From: Paraburkholderia sejongensis
GTDB lineage: Bacteria > Pseudomonadota > Gammaproteobacteria > Burkholderiales > Burkholderiaceae
NCBI RefSeq assembly: GCF_020880815.1
Contig: NZ_JAJITD010000019.1
Location: 1 to 64,000, forward strand
DNA: 64,000 nucleotides
Direction: 5' to 3'
Every line of letters starts with the position of its first letter. The stretch's first letter is position 1. The translations under genes were made by a program, and so were the position numbers. Shown piece by piece: positions 26,195 to 36,474 of this stretch. Under the pieces are notes generated by a model. That model ran no database searches, was not told where the DNA came from, and was given only the letters and a program-made list of their open reading frames with translations.

Positions 26195-27496
26195 ATGATG
26201 AATACATTGACCGACCGCAGTGCGGTCGCGCGGCGGCGCACGCCGCTGAACCGTTCGCAGATCGCCGGCTTCTGGGGCGCATGGGCCGGATGGACGCTCG
26301 ACGGGATGGACTCGTTCATTTACGCGCTGGTGCTGACGCCCGCGCTGACCGAACTGCTGCCGCGTTCCGGTTTCGCGGCGACGCCGTCGAACGTCGGGCT
26401 CGCCGGGTCGATCCTGTTCGCGCTGTTTCTGGTGGGGTGGGGGCTGTCGTTCATCTGGGGGCCGCTCGCGGACCGCTTCGGGCGCACCAAGGTACTGGCC
26501 GCGACGATCTTTACGTTCGCGATTTTCACCGGCCTCGCGGCGACCGCGACCAACGTGTGGCAGCTCGGCATCTATCGCTTCATTGCCGGCGTCGGGATCG
26601 GCGGCGAATGGGCGCTCGCCGGCACCTATGTTGCCGAGGCGTGGCCGGAGGATCGTCGCAAGATGGGCGCCGGTTATCTGCAGACCGGCTATTACGCGGG
26701 TTTCTTTCTCGCCGCCGCATTGAACTACACGATCGGCGTGCACTTCGGCTGGCGCGCGATGTTCCTGACCGGCGCGGTGCCGGTCGTGATCGCGATCATG
26801 ATTCTGTTGCGCGTGAAGGAGCCGGAGAAGTGGCAGAAGGCCGAGGCGAGCACCGTGCGCGCGAAGCCGCTGCGGGAAATTTTCGGGCCGGCGTACCGGC
26901 GCCGCACGTGGGTCGCGTCGATTCTGCTGACGATCGCGATCATCGGGCTGTGGGCCGGCGCGGTGTATGAACCGTCCGCGGTGATCCAGCTGGCGACGCG
27001 CGCCGGCATGTCGAAGGCCGACTCGATCCGCACCGCGTCGCTCGCGACCGGACTGCTGTCGATCGGCACGATCCTTGGCTGTCTCGCGTTGCCGCCGCTC
27101 GCCGAGCGGATCGGCCGACGCATGACGCTCGCGGTGTATTTCGCCGGTATGGCGGTCGCGATCGCGGCGAGTTTCGGCTGGGCGTTCTATCTGCCGAACG
27201 GGCTCGCGCCGTTTATCGCGTGGCTGTTCGTGCTCGGCTTCTTCGGCGGCAATTTCGCGCTGTTCAGCCTGTGGCTGCCGGAGCAGTTCGAGACTCGCGT
27301 GCGCGCGACCGCGTTTGCGTTCTGCACGTCTTTCGGGCGCTTTATCGGCGCGGGCGTGAACTTCCTGCTCGGCGCGGCGGTGCTGCATATGAACACGCTC
27401 GGCGTGCCGGTCGCGTTGACCGCGCTCGCGTTCGTGATCGGGCTGTTCGTGATTCCGTTCGCGCCGGAGACGAAGGGCGAGGTGCTGCCGCAATAG
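26195..27496 (+). CDS. MFS transporter, probable malonate/dicarboxylate importer
   Basis: 433 residues with 12 membrane segments in two halves. ADRFGRTKVL between segments 2 and 3 and GGEWALAGTYVAEAWPEDRR after segment 4 are MFS motifs of the aromatic acid/sialate-type H+ symporters. TGGAGGAG precedes the double ATG (26195 and 26198). It is divergent from the GntR-mdc operon and shares its control region, and no mdcLM or madLM transporter genes are present, so malonate uptake is the natural guess. This is inference from context only. Confidence 0.8.
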   Translation: MMNTLTDRSAVARRRTPLNRSQIAGFWGAWAGWTLDGMDSFIYALVLTPALTELLPRSGFAATPSNVGLAGSILFALFLVGWGLSFIWGPLADRFGRTKVLAATIFTFAIFTGLAATATNVWQLGIYRFIAGVGIGGEWALAGTYVAEAWPEDRRKMGAGYLQTGYYAGFFLAAALNYTIGVHFGWRAMFLTGAVPVVIAIMILLRVKEPEKWQKAEASTVRAKPLREIFGPAYRRRTWVASILLTIAIIGLWAGAVYEPSAVIQLATRAGMSKADSIRTASLATGLLSIGTILGCLALPPLAERIGRRMTLAVYFAGMAVAIAASFGWAFYLPNGLAPFIAWLFVLGFFGGNFALFSLWLPEQFETRVRATAFAFCTSFGRFIGAGVNFLLGAAVLHMNTLGVPVALTALAFVIGLFVIPFAPETKGEVLPQ

Positions 27497-27529
27497 CGGC
27501 GGTAATCGCGGCAGGCGCGCTTTGTCCCG

Positions 27530-28462
27530 CTACTTCGCGTGACTGCGCGCCCGCACGCCAGGCATTAGCAGAGACAGCAACGGCCAGCCGAGATTGACAC
27601 CGAGACTCGCGACGACGATCAGGCCCATCCCCGCGAGTTGCGGCACCGACAGCGCACGGCCGTACACCACCGCATCGACGACGATCGCGGTCAGCGGATA
27701 CACGAACAGCAGCACCGCGATCACCGGCGTGCTCAGCTTGGGCAGCGCGCCGTAAATCAGCACATACGACAGCCCGGTATGCAGCACGCCCATGCCGATC
27801 AGCCAGAACCACTGCATCGGCCCGATATGCGTGAGCGTCAACGAACCGACCAGCGGCGCGACCAGCGGCAGACACACGACGCCGACCGCGCATTGCATGA
27901 GCGTCAGCAGATGCGGGCGCAATTGGCCCAGACTCTTCGCGATCAGCGTGACGCTCGCATACAGCAGCGAGCCGAGCAGCGCTTCGCCCAGGCCGATCAG
28001 ATAGCTGCTGTGGCCGTGCAGCGTATCCGTGGCGAGCACGCCGGACGCGAGCACCAGCCCGACGAACGCGGTCGCGATCCAGCCGAGCCGGTCCGCGCCG
28101 AGCCGTTCGTTGAACAGCGCCGCGCCGATCAGCACGACCCAGAACGGCTGCACGTGAAACACCACGGTCGCGACCGCGATGCTGGTGCGATGGATCGCGT
28201 CGAAGAAGCCGACCCACTGCGTCACCATCAGTACACCTGAGATCAGCGCGAGCGTGACCGTACGGCGGGTGAACTGTGCGCGCGTGAAAAAGCCCTTCCA
28301 CGCGCAGTACGCGGCGAGCGAAAGAAAGCCGAACAGGCAGCGGAAAAACACCAGCGTCAGCGCATCGAGCCGCGCTTCTTCGACGAACACGCCGATCGTG
28401 CCCATCAGCAGTCCGCCGCTAGCGAGCGTGATCGCGCCTTGTTGTCGTGACGTGAGGGACAT
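27530..28462 (-). CDS. DMT-superfamily (EamA) transporter
   Basis: 310 residues with ten membrane segments formed by two EamA repeats (~10-140 and ~155-290). FFRCLFGFLSLAAYCAWKGFF in the first repeat and the LTAIVVDAVVYGR segment of the second fit drug/metabolite exporters such as amino acid or nucleobase efflux proteins. Convergent with the MFS gene (34-base gap) and divergent from a LysR regulator, which probably controls it. Substrate unknown. Confidence 0.88.
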   Translation of the reverse strand: MSLTSRQQGAITLASGGLLMGTIGVFVEEARLDALTLVFFRCLFGFLSLAAYCAWKGFFTRAQFTRRTVTLALISGVLMVTQWVGFFDAIHRTSIAVATVVFHVQPFWVVLIGAALFNERLGADRLGWIATAFVGLVLASGVLATDTLHGHSSYLIGLGEALLGSLLYASVTLIAKSLGQLRPHLLTLMQCAVGVVCLPLVAPLVGSLTLTHIGPMQWFWLIGMGVLHTGLSYVLIYGALPKLSTPVIAVLLFVYPLTAIVVDAVVYGRALSVPQLAGMGLIVVASLGVNLGWPLLSLLMPGVRARSHAK

Positions 28463-28524
28463 GCGTTACAGCTCCAGTAGACGATGCACCCGAGTATCGG
28501 CCCGCTTGCCGTCCATCGACAAAC

Positions 28525-28543
28525 GAATTAAATTGAGCAATTC
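28525..28543. promoter_or_regulatory. Candidate LysR operator between the DMT exporter and LysR genes
   Basis: GAATT (28525-28529) and AATTC (28539-28543) form an inverted repeat with a 9-base AT-rich spacer and contain the T-N11-A core typical of LysR sites. It lies in the 102-base divergent gap, close to the LysR start. Confidence 0.45.
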
Positions 28544-28564
28544 CATTAGCCGGATTGATAAATC

Positions 28565-29443
28565 GTGAACCCCGAATTCGACGTCGATTTATTGCGCAGC
28601 TTCGTCGCGGTCGTGGACGCGGGCAGTTTCACGAAGGCGGCGGCTAGCGTGCATCGTTCGCAGGCGGCGGTCAGCATGCAGATCAAGCGGCTCGAAGCGA
28701 TGCTCGGCACCACGCTTTTCGCGCGCAATACCCGCAGCCTCGCGCTGACGCGGCCCGGCCATACGCTGCTCGAATATGCGCGGCGCGCGCTGGCGTTGCA
28801 GGAGGAGGCGTGGTCGGCGATCGTGCGGCCCGAGGTGACCGGCCGCGTCGTGCTCGGCGCGCCGGACGATTACGTGTCGTCGCTGCTGTCGCCGGTGTTG
28901 CGGCGCTTCTCGACGCTGTTTCCGCACGTCGAAATCGAGATCGTCTGCGCGCAGAGCACCGCGCTCGCACCGATGCTCGCCGACAACAAGATCGACCTCG
29001 CGTTCGTCACGCGCGACCGCAAGCTGCGCGGCGAATTCGTGCGCGCCGAACCGATGGTGTGGGTCGGGGCGTCGGTCGATACGCCGGTGCTGGCGGCCTC
29101 GCCGTTGCCGGTGGGGCTGTACGAGCCGGGCTGCGTCGCGCGCCAGCACACGCTCGCCGCGCTCGATGGCGCGCGGATTCGCTATCGCGCGGCGTTCAGC
29201 AGCGCGAGCCTGATGGGGCTGGTCGCGACCGTCGATGCGGGCTTGTCGGTGATCGCGCTCACGCGTTGCAGCGTGCCGCCGCGGCTCGCGATACTCGGCG
29301 AATTGCAGGGGCTGCCGGCCATCGCGCCGCTCGAAATCGTGGTCGCGCGCAGCGCGAAGTCGGACCGGCCGACTTGCGATTATCTGGCGCAGCAGATGGT
29401 GCAGGATCTGTCGTTGCGCGCGGTCGGACGGGCCGGCGCGTAG
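28565..29443 (+). CDS. LysR-family transcriptional regulator
   Basis: 292 residues. HTH at ~8-65 (GSFTKAAASVHRSQAAVSMQ as the recognition segment) and effector-binding domain ~95-285. It starts with GTG (28565); no later Met would keep the first helix. Divergent from the DMT exporter at 28462, which is its likely target. The ligand is not deducible. Confidence 0.9.
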   Translation: MNPEFDVDLLRSFVAVVDAGSFTKAAASVHRSQAAVSMQIKRLEAMLGTTLFARNTRSLALTRPGHTLLEYARRALALQEEAWSAIVRPEVTGRVVLGAPDDYVSSLLSPVLRRFSTLFPHVEIEIVCAQSTALAPMLADNKIDLAFVTRDRKLRGEFVRAEPMVWVGASVDTPVLAASPLPVGLYEPGCVARQHTLAALDGARIRYRAAFSSASLMGLVATVDAGLSVIALTRCSVPPRLAILGELQGLPAIAPLEIVVARSAKSDRPTCDYLAQQMVQDLSLRAVGRAGA

Positions 29444-29492
29444 CGGCGGCCGCGCCCCGCACGCGCTCCCCACGTGCCCCGCACGTCCAGCG

Positions 29493-30992
<1,500 letters not shown>

Positions 30993-31296
30993 CGAGATCC
31001 TTTGTTGGTGTCGTGTCTCTGTCGGACGATCGGAGAGCGGCGGCGCTGCACGCGATCGGGCGAGTGCAGCGATGGCGCCGCTGGGAATGGGCGTGATCGT
31101 ACGCACGTGCATCGGGGGCGTCAATTTTGATGCGAATGGTTCTTATCAATTCACGCGCATCGTCGCGCGCGGGCTCGTGTAGTGAATAGTTAATGAATGT
31201 TCGATCGCACCCGATTGGTCTGTTCATAACGAACCCGCGCGGCGCTCCGGTGTCGAAGCGCACGAATTACCCGTAAGCCAAAGTAAGGAGATATCG
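30993..31296. other. Divergent intergenic region upstream of the porin and a secreted protein
   Basis: About 300 bases between two divergent starts. The stretch 31120-31220 is AT-rich for this genome (GATGCGAATGGTTCTTATCA and AGTGAATAGTTAATGAATG) and probably holds both promoters. No operator with clear symmetry was found. Confidence 0.4.
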
Positions 31297-32022
31297 ATGA
31301 ACAAGCGCATTCTTTTGATTTCGTTGCTGACGAGCGGCGGTTTGATGCTGGGCGGCGCGGCACAGGCCCAGATGAATCTGAAGCATTTCGGCATCGGCGG
31401 CGGCGACAGTTCCGCGCAGGGCGGCATCGCTGGGGCGGTCGGCAATGCGCTCGGCGGTGGCGGTTCGAACAGCGCGTCGGCGGGCGGCGTCGCGCAACTG
31501 CTGCAAACCTATGTCGGCGCAAACCAGCAGGTGCTGAGCGGCCAGTCGAGCCTGGCGTCGGCGATGGGCATGAGCAGCGCGGCCGGCCAGGCGCAACAGG
31601 CCGCGGGTCTGCTGAGCGGCGGCACGCCGTCGGTCAGTCAGCTGACCCAGATGGGCAGCACGCAACAGTCGCTGTCGCAGAAGCTGACCGATGCATTCGC
31701 GAGTCACGCGAGCGGCAGCGCGTCGGCGACGCCGGTCAACAAGCAGGCGTTCACCGAAGGTTTGACCTCGCTCGGCAAGGGCGTCAGTCAGTATTCGAGC
31801 CTGCAATCCGGACTCGGCAGCATCGGCCAGATGAGCCCGGCTTCGCTGCTGCAATCGGGTCTCAATCCGCAGACCGCGCAAAGCGCGTCGTATATCGCGC
31901 AGTCGGCGCCGGGACAATTGCAGTCGCTGATGTCGACGCTGAGTTCGGCCGTGCAGTTCGCGTCGAGCAACGGCATCAGCGTGCCGTCGATTGCGACCGC
32001 CGCGTTGAAGGGCGGCATGTAG
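31297..32022 (+). CDS. Secreted low-complexity protein, function unknown
   Basis: 241 residues with a signal peptide (cleavage after GGAAQA, ~residue 24). The mature protein is rich in Ser, Gly, Gln and Ala, with no Cys or Trp, and with runs such as GNALGGGGSNSASAGG. Its helices with spaced Leu/Gln toward the middle (AQLLQTYVGANQQVLSGQ) resemble proteins exported to the periplasm with structural roles, but no family was recognised. TAAGGAGA lies just before the ATG. Transcribed away from the OprB porin. Confidence 0.7.
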   Translation: MNKRILLISLLTSGGLMLGGAAQAQMNLKHFGIGGGDSSAQGGIAGAVGNALGGGGSNSASAGGVAQLLQTYVGANQQVLSGQSSLASAMGMSSAAGQAQQAAGLLSGGTPSVSQLTQMGSTQQSLSQKLTDAFASHASGSASATPVNKQAFTEGLTSLGKGVSQYSSLQSGLGSIGQMSPASLLQSGLNPQTAQSASYIAQSAPGQLQSLMSTLSSAVQFASSNGISVPSIATAALKGGM

Positions 32023-32212
32023 GCGCCGGCGCGAGCGGGGGTGAAGTAGCGGCAGGCCGGCGCGGCCTTTGCGATGTAAGCGGACGCCGCGCAGGCCGCC
32101 AATCGGATCGGCTATGATCCTCTCGCTAACGGCGCGGCCCGCCGCTCTCAGGGCGCGCGCCAGCGCCGGCGGCCGCCCGGCACCGTTCCCGCAACCCTAT
32201 CGAACCACGCCG

Positions 32213-33049
32213 ATGTCCGACCTTCTGAATCTGGAAAACTACTTCACCCGCATCGGCTATCAAGGCCCGCGCACGGCCACGCTGGACGTGCTGCAGGCGC
32301 TGCACCGGCTGCATCCGGCCGCAATCCCCTTCGAAGATCTGAATCCGCTGACCGGTCTGGCGGTCAAGCTCGACCTCGCGTCGATCGAGCGCAAGCTGGT
32401 CGACGGGCAGCGCGGCGGCTACTGCTTCGAGCAGAACACACTGTTCGCCAACGTGCTGATGCAGCTCGGCTTCAAGGTCACGCCGCTGCTCGCGCGGGTG
32501 CTGTGGGGCGCCCCGCCCGACGCGCGGCCGGCGCGCACGCATATGGTGTTGCGCATCGAACTCGACAATGATATGTGGCTCGCCGACGTCGGCTTCGGCG
32601 GCGTGACGCTGACCGCGCCGCTGCGCGTCGCGATGGATCTCGCGCAACCGATTCCGCTCGGCACCTTCCGTCTGATCGACGCCGGGCGCGATAGCGCGTA
32701 TCTGCAGGTGCTCGCCGCCGATGGCAACTGGGCCCAGGTCTATCACGTCGATCTGCGCGCGGTCGAATGGGTCGATTACGAAACCTCGAACTGGTACACG
32801 TCGACGTCGCCCGAATCGTTGTTCGCGCATAACCTGCTGGCGGCGCGGGTGCTGCCCGACCGGCGGCTCGGGCTGCTGAACGATCAGTACAACGAGCGCG
32901 ACGGCGCCGGCCGGGTAGTCGCCGAACGGCGCCTCGCGAGCGCCGCCGAACTGGCCGACTGTCTGCGCGAGCGTTTCGGTATCAATTTGCAGGGCTTCGA
33001 CATCGCGGCGATCTTCGAGCGCGTGCGCACGCGCGACGTCGGGAACTGA
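32213..33049 (+). CDS. nat: Arylamine N-acetyltransferase
   Basis: 278 residues, the normal NAT length. The catalytic triad Cys71 (GQRGGYCFEQN), His110 (ARTHMVLRIE) and Asp125 (LADVGFGG) is complete. NAT enzymes transfer acetyl from acetyl-CoA to arylamines, arylhydrazines or related compounds in the cytoplasm. The ATG at 32213 gives the standard N terminus; the frame upstream of it is Arg/Pro-rich and not family-like. Confidence 0.95.
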   Translation: MSDLLNLENYFTRIGYQGPRTATLDVLQALHRLHPAAIPFEDLNPLTGLAVKLDLASIERKLVDGQRGGYCFEQNTLFANVLMQLGFKVTPLLARVLWGAPPDARPARTHMVLRIELDNDMWLADVGFGGVTLTAPLRVAMDLAQPIPLGTFRLIDAGRDSAYLQVLAADGNWAQVYHVDLRAVEWVDYETSNWYTSTSPESLFAHNLLAARVLPDRRLGLLNDQYNERDGAGRVVAERRLASAAELADCLRERFGINLQGFDIAAIFERVRTRDVGN

Positions 33050-33080
33050 CGCGGCGCGCCGGGCGCACTGCCCCGATCCG

Positions 33081-33119
33081 AGCACGACGAGAAGCACAAC
33101 GAGAAGCCCAACGAGGAGC
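33081..33119 (+). repeat. 12-bp tandem repeat forming the leader of the next gene
   Basis: AGCACGACGAGA, AGCACAACGAGA, AGCCCAACGAGG and the incomplete AGCACAACG run directly into the ATG at 33126. The third unit provides GAGGAG as ribosome site, 8-10 bases before the start. Change in copy number could alter the distance from promoter to start but not the ribosome site spacing. Confidence 0.85.
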
Positions 33120-33125
33120 ACAACG

Positions 33126-33806
33126 ATGGTCGCGCGTATGATCCTGCAATCGCTCGCCTGGCTCGGCTTCATGGGGGTGCTGCTGTTCGGCGCGGCCGGC
33201 ACGCTCGCGTGGCCCGCCGCGTGGTGGTATCTGCTCGAACTCGCGCTGCTGAGCCTGTGGCTCGGCTTGTGGCTCGCGCGGCACGATCCCGCGCTGCTGG
33301 CCGAGCGTCTCGCGCCGATCGTGCAGGCGCAGCAAAGCCGCTGGGACCGCTTGTTCATGGCCGTGATCGGGACCCTCTGGGTCGGCTGGATGATCCTGAT
33401 GGGCTTCGACGCGATGCGGTTTCGCTGGTCCGCGCCGGTGCCGTTGTGGCTCGCGATCGTCGGCGCGTTCTGCGTGATGCTGTGCATCGTGCTGTGCCGT
33501 TCGGTGTTTCGCGCGAACAGTTATGCGGCGCCGGTCGTGAAAATTCAGGCGAGCCGCGGCCACCGGGTCGCCGACAGCGGCCCGTATCGGTACGTGCGGC
33601 ATCCGATGTACGCGGACGCGCTGCTGTTCTTCATCGGCACGCCGCTGCTGCTTGGTTCATGGTGGGGCCTCGCGGCGCTGCCGCTGATGGCGTACGCGTT
33701 CGGTTGGCGGGCGGTGCGCGAGGAGCGCGTGCTGGCCGCGCAACTCGACGGCTATACCGACTACATGGCGCGCGTGCGTTACCGTTTCGTGCCGTATCTC
33801 TGGTAG
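33126..33806 (+). CDS. Isoprenylcysteine carboxyl methyltransferase-like membrane protein
   Basis: 226 residues with five membrane segments. VADSGPYRYVRHPMYADALL and the closing EERVLAAQLDGYTDYMARVRYR are the signature of the ICMT/PEMT-like family (SAM-dependent membrane methyltransferases). In bacteria without protein prenylation the substrate is usually unknown, often a lipid or isoprenoid. It follows the nat gene by 76 bases on the same strand. Confidence 0.88.
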   Translation: MVARMILQSLAWLGFMGVLLFGAAGTLAWPAAWWYLLELALLSLWLGLWLARHDPALLAERLAPIVQAQQSRWDRLFMAVIGTLWVGWMILMGFDAMRFRWSAPVPLWLAIVGAFCVMLCIVLCRSVFRANSYAAPVVKIQASRGHRVADSGPYRYVRHPMYADALLFFIGTPLLLGSWWGLAALPLMAYAFGWRAVREERVLAAQLDGYTDYMARVRYRFVPYLW

Positions 33807-33925
33807 CGCCGCGCACGCTCACCGGTCGCTGGCGCGCGCCGAAGCGGGTAAGATTGGCCCCGGCCGCCGGAGAACCGGCCACGGTGTGGCAACTGAGCAC
33901 CGGCGAACCATGCAAGAGGTTTGGA

Positions 33926-34714
33926 GTGAAAACAACCACACACGCGCAGCACGTGCCCGCCGCATCCCCCGCAACATCCGAGCAGCAACCCGCCCCCGCC
34001 GAACGCGCGCGCGAGACGCCGGCCAGGGCGATGCCCGCCTACGAACAGATCAAACGCTATGTGCTCGAACGGATCGGCGAGGGCGTCTGGAAACCGGGCG
34101 GCCTGATCCCGTCGGAGACGGAGCTGGTCAAGGAATTCGGCGTCGCGCGCATGACCGTCTCGCGCGCGCTGCGCGAGCTGACCAGCGAGCGCGTGCTGAC
34201 CCGCGTGCAGGGCTCCGGCACGTTCGTCGCGCCGCAACGCTATGAATCGACGGTGCTGGAAATCCGCAATATCGCCGACGAAATCGCCGCGCGCGGTCAT
34301 CGTCATGCGGCGCGCGTGCTGACGCTCGAACCGAGCGACGACCCCGACGCGCTCGCCGCGCTCGGTCTTACGAGCGGCCCCGCGTTTCATTCGTGCATCG
34401 TGCACAGCGAGGAAGGCGAACCGATCCAGTACGAGGATCGCTACGTGAATCCACAGGTGTTTCCCGACTACCTGCAACAGGACTTCTCGATCGAAACGCC
34501 GAATCACTACATGGTGCGGCTCGCGCCGATCCAGCGCGCCGAGTTCCGCATCTACGCGCAAAAGCCCGGCGCGCAGGTGCGCCGGCATCTGCTGATGGAG
34601 ATCGGCGAACCTTGTCTGCTGTTGTGGCGGCGCACGTGGGTCGGCGAACATGTGGCGACGTCGGTGCGGTTATGGCATCCGGCGTCGCGCTTTCATCTGG
34701 CGGGGACGGTGTAG
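33926..34714 (+). CDS. GntR-family regulator, HutC/FarR type (first of a convergent pair)
   Basis: 262 residues. After a Pro/Ala-rich N tail, the winged HTH spans ~35-105 (PSETELVKEFGVARMTVSRA) and a UTRA ligand domain ~120-255. Start GTG 33926 is chosen because AGAGG lies 7 bases upstream; Met at 34030 (MPAYEQIKRY) is a possible later start that would keep the whole HTH. Convergent, 26 bases apart, with a second HutC-type regulator that shares the pattern YEQ[IV]K and YEDRYVNP/LEDRYVNP. It may act on the neighbouring ABC/dioxygenase genes or on a distant locus. Confidence 0.85.
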   Translation: MKTTTHAQHVPAASPATSEQQPAPAERARETPARAMPAYEQIKRYVLERIGEGVWKPGGLIPSETELVKEFGVARMTVSRALRELTSERVLTRVQGSGTFVAPQRYESTVLEIRNIADEIAARGHRHAARVLTLEPSDDPDALAALGLTSGPAFHSCIVHSEEGEPIQYEDRYVNPQVFPDYLQQDFSIETPNHYMVRLAPIQRAEFRIYAQKPGAQVRRHLLMEIGEPCLLLWRRTWVGEHVATSVRLWHPASRFHLAGTV

Positions 34715-34740
34715 CGGGCGGGGCTTTTCAAGCCTGTCGT

Positions 34741-35589
34741 TCAGCCCTGGCGCTGCGACGTATTCGGCGAAAAGCGGCAACCGAGCCGGTAACGCGAACC
34801 CGGGTGCACGAAGCGCGCGAACGTCACCGCGACGCCATTGGTCCATGTGCGGCGCGTGAGCGTCAGACACGGCTCCTGCGGATCGATTTCGAGCAGCTCG
34901 GCTTCGGCGCCGGTCGGCCGCGCCGCGTCGACCACGTGTTCGAGATCGTGCATCGGCACGACCGTCTGCAGATATTCGGACGGCTTGAGCGCCGAGAAAT
35001 CATGCTGCAGAAAATCCGGCGCGACGGCCGGATTCACATAGCGATCCTCCAGTTGCACCGGTAAGCCGTTCTCGCGGTGCACGCAAATCACATGGAACAC
35101 CGACGCACCCGGCGGCAAATCGAGCGCATTGGACACCGTCACCGACGCGCTCTCGCGTTGCAACAGCACCATGTCGCATCGATACGCATGGCCGCGCGAG
35201 CGGATCTCGTCGCCGATATGGGCGATCATCAGCAGCGTCGATTGCGGCTTGTTCGGCGCGACGAAGGTGCCGACCCCCGACACTCGCGTGACGAGCCCCG
35301 CATCCGCGAGTTCGCGCAGCGCGCGATTGACGGTCATGCGCGACACCCCGAGCGTCGCGACCAGATCGAGTTCCGACGGCAGCCGGTCGCCGGCGCGGCG
35401 CTCGCCGGAATCGATGATCTGGCGGATGTGCTGCTTGACCTGCTCGTAGCGCGCGGCCGGCGCCGCGTCGCCAGGCTGGGCGGCGTGGGCGGCATGGGCG
35501 CGGCCGGCCAGCGCTGCGCTCACGCCACGGGCGAGCCCGCCAGCTTTGCCGGGCTTGCCCCGCAGCCTGCCGCGGGCGGTCGGACTCAT
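34741..35589 (-). CDS. GntR-family regulator, HutC type (in the ABC transporter operon)
   Basis: 282 residues: an Ala/Gly-rich N-terminal 45 residues, winged HTH at ~48-115 (PSELDLVATLGVSRMTVNRA), UTRA domain ~130-270. The ATG at 35589 overlaps the stop of the ABC ATPase gene by ATGA, so it is the last gene of the transporter operon. HutC-type proteins bind GT-N-TA-N-AC palindromes, and two exact GTATATAC boxes lie at the other end of the operon, which makes this the likely local repressor. Confidence 0.88.
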   Translation of the reverse strand: MSPTARGRLRGKPGKAGGLARGVSAALAGRAHAAHAAQPGDAAPAARYEQVKQHIRQIIDSGERRAGDRLPSELDLVATLGVSRMTVNRALRELADAGLVTRVSGVGTFVAPNKPQSTLLMIAHIGDEIRSRGHAYRCDMVLLQRESASVTVSNALDLPPGASVFHVICVHRENGLPVQLEDRYVNPAVAPDFLQHDFSALKPSEYLQTVVPMHDLEHVVDAARPTGAEAELLEIDPQEPCLTLTRRTWTNGVAVTFARFVHPGSRYRLGCRFSPNTSQRQG

Positions 35590-36461
35590 AGCGGCTGCGC
35601 GTCGTCGGCGCCGCGCGTCCAGAACGCATTGCGGTCGAAATAGTTTTGCAGGAACTGCCGCAGCCGCGGCTGCGCTGCATCGTGAAACACGTCGCGCGGC
35701 TTGCCCTGCACGGCGATGCGGCCTTGGTCGATGAACACGACCTTGTCGGCGACCTGCGCGGCAAAGCCCATTTCATGCGTGACGACCGCCATCGTCATGC
35801 CGTCGCGCGCGAGTTGCTTCATCACCTGCAGCACTTCGCCGACCAGTTCGGGATCGAGCGCGGAGGTCGGCTCGTCGAACAGCATGATGTGCGGTTCCAT
35901 CGCGAGCGCGCGGGCAATCGCGACGCGCTGCTGCTGGCCGCCCGACAGCCTGGCCGGATACGCGTCGCCCTTGTGCGCGAGGCCGACCGTCTCGAGCATC
36001 GCATTGGCGCGGCGGCGCGCTTCGTCGCGCGGCAGCCGGCGCACTCGCAGCAGCGCTTCCATCACGTTCTCGAGCGCGCTCATGTGCGGCCACAGATTGA
36101 ACTGCTGGAACACCATGCCGACGTTGCGGCGCACGCGATTTATTTCGCCGTGCGAAGCACGCACGCGTTTGCCGTTGCGCTCGCTATAGCCGAGCAGTTC
36201 GCCTTCGATCCGCACCTCGCCGTGATCGTAGGTTTCGAGCGCCGCGAGACAGCGCAGCAGCGTGCTTTTGCCGGAGCCCGACGGCCCGATGATGCAAACC
36301 ACTTCGGAGCGCGCAATCTGCAGATCGACGCCGCGCAGCACTTCGACATCGCCGAAGCGTTTGCGCAGGTCGTGCACGTCGATCAGCGGCGCGGCCGTGC
36401 TCGCGGCGTCGGCGAGGTTCGCGGCGGACGCGGAAGAGGGCATGTCGGCGATGGCGTTCAT
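35586..36461 (-). CDS. Amino acid-type ABC transporter ATP-binding protein
   Basis: 291 residues. Walker A GPSGSGKST, Q-loop MVFQQFNLWPHMSALENV, signature LSGGQQQRVAIARAL, Walker B IMLFDEPTSALDPE and the switch His in VVTHEMGFA are intact. The text around Q-loop and Walker B is that of polar amino acid importers (GlnQ/HisP). It has a ~25-residue N-terminal extension. Followed by the GntR gene (ATGA overlap) and preceded by the permease at 13 bases. Confidence 0.93.
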   Translation of the reverse strand: MNAIADMPSSASAANLADAASTAAPLIDVHDLRKRFGDVEVLRGVDLQIARSEVVCIIGPSGSGKSTLLRCLAALETYDHGEVRIEGELLGYSERNGKRVRASHGEINRVRRNVGMVFQQFNLWPHMSALENVMEALLRVRRLPRDEARRRANAMLETVGLAHKGDAYPARLSGGQQQRVAIARALAMEPHIMLFDEPTSALDPELVGEVLQVMKQLARDGMTMAVVTHEMGFAAQVADKVVFIDQGRIAVQGKPRDVFHDAAQPRLRQFLQNYFDRNAFWTRGADDAQPL

Positions 36462-36474
36462 AAGGGTTCCTGAA

